From assembly GCA_964511385.1 (NCBI GenBank), contig CAZEFE010000005.1:62001-126000 (forward strand): a DNA stretch of 64,000 nucleotides, written 5' to 3'. The notes under the pieces are model-generated. The model was not told the DNA's origin, did no database searches, and saw only the letters and a program-made list of their open reading frames with translations. Origin of the DNA: CAILHX01 sp964511385. GTDB lineage: Bacteria; Pseudomonadota; Gammaproteobacteria; Burkholderiales; Methylophilaceae. Below, one piece after another: positions 59,804-64,000 of this stretch (the stretch's first letter is position 1; the number at the start of each line of letters is the position of its first letter). The translations under genes were made by a program, and so were the position numbers.

Positions 59804-60958
59804 ATGGCAGACACCTGGATTCCCCTCTCGGCACCTGACTATACCGCGGCAGAAAATTCCGCGGTACAGGCCGTCCTCAACCGCTTGCAGCAGGTGGGCG
59901 GCCCGCTGGCCGACGCATTCGAGACGGCCTTTGCCGCATATGCCGGGCGCCGCCACGCCATCGCCGTGTCCAGCAGCAACCTCGGCCTGTTGCTGGTGCT
60001 CAAAGCAGCCGGTTTGACGGCAGGCGACGAGGTGATCGCCCCCGGCTACGGCTGGCGCCAGATAGCGCACGCCATTTCGTGGAGCGGCGCCACGCCGGTG
60101 CTGGCCGAGATCGATTACTGGTCGCAGACGCTGGCTCCAGAAAAAGCCGCGGCCAAGGTGACGGAACGCACCCGGGCCATGATCGCCGCCAACACCAACG
60201 GCCACCCTGCCGACTGGGGCAAGCTGCGCACGCTGGCGCAGCAAACCGGCGCGCTGTTGATCGAGGATGCCACCGAATCCATAGGCTCGCGCTACCAAGG
60301 CAAGTTGGTCGGCACTTTCGGCGATGTATCCATATTCGACTTCGCCCAGCCCAGCGCGCTGTGCTGCGGCCAAGCGGCAATGATCGTCACCGACGACGAC
60401 ACGCTGGCGCTGAAAATCCGCCACTACCGCAGTCGCCGCCAGGACGAGCGCGGCTCGCTCACCGCCACCCTGCGCCCGCCGCTGGATGCAGGTATTTCCG
60501 AAGTCACCGCCGCGCTGGGGCTGGTGCAACTGCAGCGCCTGCCGGAGATATTAGCCCGCCGCAAACAGGTGGAGACATGGTACCAGGCGCAGATTTCCAG
60601 CTTTGAAGGCATCAAGCCGCCTTATATCGCGCCCGGCGTGGATGAAGTGCACTGGCTGCTTTACACCGTGCACCTGGGTACCCGGTTCAGCGCTAGCAGC
60701 CGCGACGCGCTGGTGGACGACCTGGAAACGGAACTGGTGGAAGCCGCCGCCTACTGCCGCCCGCTGCATCTACAGCGCGCCTACATCGAGCAGTACGGCA
60801 CGCGAAAAGGGGATTTCCTGGTCACCGAAAAAGTCGCCGACCGCGCCATCGCCCTGCCTTTCCACGGCCACGTCACCGAAGACCAGGTCGCATTCATCGT
60901 CAAAACCGCCAAGGACGCCTCCATCAACGTCGGTGCCGGCGCGGCGATTTATCTTTAG
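59804..60958 (+). CDS. DegT/DnrJ/EryC1-fold protein lacking the PLP lysine, nif operon copy
   Basis: 384 residues of the sugar-aminotransferase fold: IPLSAPDYTAAENSAV, the family VSSSNLGLLLVLKAAGL, DEVIAPGYGWRQIAHAI and LLIEDATESIGSRYQGKLVG. The cofactor segment reads IFDFAQPSALCCGQAAM where active members have FSFxxxKxxxTGEGG, so Ser184 stands in the lysine position and the Gly-Glu-Gly-Gly motif is lost. It is probably not a transaminase; a sensor, binding or structural role is possible. It is co-transcribed with nifS-nifT. Confidence 0.85.
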   Translation: MADTWIPLSAPDYTAAENSAVQAVLNRLQQVGGPLADAFETAFAAYAGRRHAIAVSSSNLGLLLVLKAAGLTAGDEVIAPGYGWRQIAHAISWSGATPVLAEIDYWSQTLAPEKAAAKVTERTRAMIAANTNGHPADWGKLRTLAQQTGALLIEDATESIGSRYQGKLVGTFGDVSIFDFAQPSALCCGQAAMIVTDDDTLALKIRHYRSRRQDERGSLTATLRPPLDAGISEVTAALGLVQLQRLPEILARRKQVETWYQAQISSFEGIKPPYIAPGVDEVHWLLYTVHLGTRFSASSRDALVDDLETELVEAAAYCRPLHLQRAYIEQYGTRKGDFLVTEKVADRAIALPFHGHVTEDQVAFIVKTAKDASINVGAGAAIYL

Positions 60959-60994
60959 GGGCTAGTAGATATTTTAGTGTTGAGGACTGCGAAC

Positions 60995-61843
60995 ATGACA
61001 AGCACCACATTGAACGAAATCACCGCCGGCCTGGGTGCCGGCACCATCATCCCCTACCTCGGGCCGGAAGTGCTCAAGCTGGGGCCATGCACGGTACCGG
61101 CAACGCCTGATGAACTGGTCAAACTGCTGACCAGCAAGGTCAGCGTGCCGCACAAGATACGCAACAACCTCACTGCCGCGGCCCAGTTCATCGAAAACTT
61201 CAAACACCGCAAATCCGTGGTCAGCCTGATGAACGAGGCTTATTCGCCCGGCGTACAGCCCAACGCCCTGCACCGCTACCTGACCGGCCTCAGCAAGAAG
61301 CCGCTGCTGATCGTGGACACCTGGTACGACGACGCCATGGCCCGCGCCCTGTCCGAGCGCGGCAACTGGGGGCAGATCCAGGGGGTGTCGCAATCGGAAC
61401 ATTTCGGTCAGTGGGTGCATTATTTCGATGACCAGGGCGAAGCGGTGAGCGCCAAGGTGGCGGAAACCTGGCACATCGTCCTCTACAAGCCACTGGGCGC
61501 CATTTCCCCGGCAAAAAACTTCATCGTTTCCGATTCCGATTTCGTCGAGGTGTTGACCGAAATCGACATCCAGACGCCGATCCCGCCGCTGGTGCAGGAA
61601 CTGCGCACCGGCGCGAACTTCCTGTTCCTCGGCTGCCGCTTCAGCAACCAGCTCACCCGTACCTATGCGCGGCAGGTGATGAAGCGCTCTTCCGACCGGC
61701 ATTGGGCGGTGATCGAAGGCCCGCTCACGCGCATGGAACAGAAGTTCATCGAAGAACAGAACATCACCCGCATCGACATGCCGTTGGCGCAATTTGCGGA
61801 ATGGCTACAGACGGGAAAAACCGGCGAAGCACTGGCCGCATGA
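60995..61843 (+). CDS. SIR2-like domain protein
   Basis: 283 residues. ITAGLGAGTIIPYLGPEVL near residue 8 resembles the GAG(A/I)S nucleotide loop of SIR2-like proteins, and LLIVDTWYDDAMARAL, WHIVLYKPLGAI and NFLFLGCRFSNQLTRTYARQVM are the later blocks of the SIR2_2 branch. The first loop is divergent, so NAD hydrolysis cannot be assumed. GAGG lies ten bases before the ATG. Part of the nifB-operon tail; the link to nitrogen fixation is unknown. Confidence 0.75.
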   Translation: MTSTTLNEITAGLGAGTIIPYLGPEVLKLGPCTVPATPDELVKLLTSKVSVPHKIRNNLTAAAQFIENFKHRKSVVSLMNEAYSPGVQPNALHRYLTGLSKKPLLIVDTWYDDAMARALSERGNWGQIQGVSQSEHFGQWVHYFDDQGEAVSAKVAETWHIVLYKPLGAISPAKNFIVSDSDFVEVLTEIDIQTPIPPLVQELRTGANFLFLGCRFSNQLTRTYARQVMKRSSDRHWAVIEGPLTRMEQKFIEEQNITRIDMPLAQFAEWLQTGKTGEALAA

Positions 61844-61916
61844 CGGGAAAGGCCAACGCAGTAAAGCAACGATAAAACGAGAGCAGGAAATGCTCCGTCA
61901 TTGATGGGGGGAAGTC

Positions 61917-64000
61917 ATGAAACTGAAAAGTCGCGAAATGTCGCTATCTTCGCACGAACTACGCTGGCTACCATGGCTGGGCGCCACCGGGAAACTGCGC
62001 ATGGCGTGGTCGTGCTGGCTGAATAGAGATAATTATCCCATCGTCGAAAAAACCTTCGAGGGTATTGCGGACACCCGGCGCCGACACCTTATCCACTGGG
62101 CAGAAAGCAACTGGGAGTTCCTGGAAGCGCTGGCACGGCAAATCGCCGAGGAAAAACACCACCTGCAGGCGTTGTTGGAGGAATGGCTGGCTCACGCCCA
62201 GGATTATTCCGAGTTGTTTGTCACCGACCTGTCGGGCAAGGTGGTGGCTTCCAGCTACACCAAGCATATCGACATGAGCGACCTGCAACCCGGAGCGCTA
62301 TCCGCCGGGCTGAAAGGCAAGTTCCTGCACGGCCCTTATGCCGACCCTCTGACCCAGGCCATCGGCCCTTCGTCGTCCAAGTTTCACGACGAGGTCACCC
62401 TGATGTTTTACCATCCCATCATCAGTGACGGCAAAACCACGGGGTGCCTGTGCGGGCGCGTCCCCAACGACGTCATGAGCGACATCATCCAGCGCGAAGC
62501 CGGCCATGTCTATCGCGATTCCGGCGACAACTACCTCTTCATGGTCGAATCCAACTTCGATGCCAGGATCAGTCCGGGCACCGCCCTGTCGCGCTCCCGC
62601 TTCGAAGACAACTCCTTTACCGGCGGCGACAACCTGAAAAACGGCGTGCGCACCGCGTTCGGCATCGTCAAGATCCAGAACCACACCGAACTGGAACTGC
62701 GCTTTACCGACCCCGCCACGCATGAACTACACCCCGGCGTGCGCGAAACCATACGCAAACGGGAAAACCTGTTCGTCACCTACCCCGGTTATCCGGACTA
62801 CCGCCACATCCCGGTCATCGGCAAGGGCGTAACGTTCCGCATGCCGGGCTCCCCCGACCTGTGGGGCATGATGTGCGAAGGCGACCTGGAGGAAGTTTAC
62901 CGCCACCGTCCATTGTCCTATCGCATTGCCAGGCGGCTGGCAGTTTTTGGCGCTATCGGCATGGCGCTGGCTTACTCGGCCTGGGTGTTGCTGCTGCCGG
63001 CGCCTTCCGAAATGCTGCTGATGGCGTCAGCCATCACCGTGCTGACCATGACCACTTTCCATTACACCACCCTGCGCCCGGCATCGCGCCGCATCAATGC
63101 GCTCTCGCACTTCCTGCTGGATAGCGCGGAATGCGGCGGATCGCTGGAAAACCGCCTGGATTGGAGCGATCTGGTCCACGACGAAGTGGGCGACCTGGGG
63201 CGTTGGATCAACAGCTTCGTGGACAAGATCGACGACACCGTCAACAGCGTGCTGGGCGTGGCTAAACGCGTCGGCGCATCGGCTTCGTCGTTAAGCAAGA
63301 TTTCCGCCCAAGTGGCGGAAAGCTCGCATCACCAGAACGTCGCCGCGTCCACCACGGCCAGTGCGGTAGACGCCATGAGCGCCAGCATCACGCAGGTCTC
63401 TTCCCATGCCAATTCGACGGAAACCATTTCGCGCAATGCCAGCGAGTTGTCGCAGGAAGGCCGCAACATCGTCCATAGCGCCATTCAGGAAATGCAGAAT
63501 ACCGCCGGCGCCATTTCCCAGCTTTCCAGCATGATCGAAAACCTGGATCGGCGCTCGGACGACATCAGCGCCATCCTCAACGTCATCAAGGACATCGCCG
63601 ACCAGACCAACCTGCTGGCGCTCAACGCCGCCATCGAAGCGGCGCGCGCCGGCGAACAGGGGCGCGGGTTCGCCGTGGTGGCCGACGAGGTGCGCAAACT
63701 CGCCGAGCGCACCGGACAGTCCACCACCCAGATCACCGGCATGGTCAACAGCATCCAGGAAGAAACCCGGCGCGCTGTGGGCACCATGCAGATATGCTGT
63801 GCGCAGGCGGAGCGTAGCGTGGCGCTGGCCACCCACGCCGGCCAGTCGCTGGAACAGATCAACGGCGGCGCCGACCACACCCAGCGCATGGTGAGCGAAA
63901 TCGTGCTGGCCACCCGCGAACAGACCACCACCGGCGCCAACATCGCACAGAACATCGAAAAGATCGCCCACATGGCGAAGCAAAACAATACCCAGGTGCT
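61917..64000 (+). CDS. Methyl-accepting chemotaxis protein, cut by right edge
   Basis: 694 residues visible, no stop in the window. Residues about 1-330 form a sensor part with a Cache/PAS-like look (DYSELFVTDLSGKVVASSY, VTLMFYHPIISDGKTTGCLCGRVPNDVM) but no N-terminal membrane segment. A hydrophobic hairpin follows (about 342-385, LAVFGAIGMALAYSAWVLLL and MLLMASAITVLTMTTF), then the signalling domain with the hairpin tip IADQTNLLALNAAIEAARAGEQGRGFAVVADEVRKLAERT. A GGGGGAAG site precedes the ATG. It may steer cells toward O2 levels suitable for nitrogen fixation; this is inferred from position. Confidence 0.93.
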   Translation, partial: MKLKSREMSLSSHELRWLPWLGATGKLRMAWSCWLNRDNYPIVEKTFEGIADTRRRHLIHWAESNWEFLEALARQIAEEKHHLQALLEEWLAHAQDYSELFVTDLSGKVVASSYTKHIDMSDLQPGALSAGLKGKFLHGPYADPLTQAIGPSSSKFHDEVTLMFYHPIISDGKTTGCLCGRVPNDVMSDIIQREAGHVYRDSGDNYLFMVESNFDARISPGTALSRSRFEDNSFTGGDNLKNGVRTAFGIVKIQNHTELELRFTDPATHELHPGVRETIRKRENLFVTYPGYPDYRHIPVIGKGVTFRMPGSPDLWGMMCEGDLEEVYRHRPLSYRIARRLAVFGAIGMALAYSAWVLLLPAPSEMLLMASAITVLTMTTFHYTTLRPASRRINALSHFLLDSAECGGSLENRLDWSDLVHDEVGDLGRWINSFVDKIDDTVNSVLGVAKRVGASASSLSKISAQVAESSHHQNVAASTTASAVDAMSASITQVSSHANSTETISRNASELSQEGRNIVHSAIQEMQNTAGAISQLSSMIENLDRRSDDISAILNVIKDIADQTNLLALNAAIEAARAGEQGRGFAVVADEVRKLAERTGQSTTQITGMVNSIQEETRRAVGTMQICCAQAERSVALATHAGQSLEQINGGADHTQRMVSEIVLATREQTTTGANIAQNIEKIAHMAKQNNTQV

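Overview
The window is a chromosomal segment of a diazotrophic proteobacterium, most likely a betaproteobacterium. The evidence is the rpmF-plsX-fabHDG-acpP-fabF order, a two-subunit pyruvate carboxylase, FeSI- and FeSII-like ferredoxins, and an oxygen-sensitive type of NifA with no nifL in view. The genus cannot be read from the sequence. The first 10 kb is housekeeping and almost everything from about 13.7 kb to the right edge is one very large nitrogen-fixation island.

Layout. 1-10 kb: leftward yceD-rpmF-plsX-fabH-fabD-fabG-acpP-fabF (fabF cut by the left edge), then rightward pycA-pycB and yceF. 10-13.7 kb: a transition zone with a PseC-like protein that lacks the catalytic lysine, a small secreted protein, a DUF2971 protein and a vapBC pair. 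13.8-16.9 kb (leftward): truncated hemoglobin, an unknown protein, draT, draG and an ArsC-like protein. 17.3-29.8 kb (rightward): nifHDK, FeSII-like ferredoxin, GNAT, nifEN, nifX and small accessory genes, fdxB, nifQ, a SagB-type nitroreductase and a rhodanese-ankyrin fusion. 30.0-33.9 kb (rightward): circularly permuted ATP-grasp, alpha-E, transglutaminase and Anbu. 34.0-43.1 kb (leftward): nifV-cysE-nifW, then fixABCX, a flavodiiron protein, three 2Fe-2S ferredoxins, a TPR protein and a HepT-like protein. 43.2-46.1 kb: an accessory, partly AT-rich insert (higBA, a two-copy zinc-ribbon protein, a methyltransferase). 46.1-51.4 kb (leftward): iscS-iscU-erpA-iscA-hscB-hscA-fdx without iscR. 51.7-64 kb (rightward): nifA, then nifB-fdxN-hesB-TPR-LRV-nifZ-nifZ-unknown-nifS-nifT-unknown, a second DegT-like protein without the lysine, a SIR2-like protein and an MCP cut by the right edge.

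How it fits together. Eight sigma-54 -24/-12 promoters can be read: upstream of the hemoglobin-dra operon, nifH, nifE, the ATP-grasp/Anbu operon, fixA, nifV, iscS and nifB. Most have a TGT-N10-ACA NifA site, and several an IHF-like site. One regulon would therefore make nitrogenase, its cofactor (nifB, E, N, V, Q, X), its Fe-S clusters (a dedicated isc set), its electrons (FixABCX and ferredoxins), its switch-off (DraT/DraG) and several candidate oxygen-protection proteins (FeSII, hemoglobin, flavodiiron protein).

The least ordinary items are a roughly 270-bp nested palindrome with three-way-junction geometry ending on the nifS start codon, two DegT-fold proteins with Ser at the PLP-lysine position, and the Anbu peptide-ligase operon carrying its own sigma-54 promoter inside the nif island.
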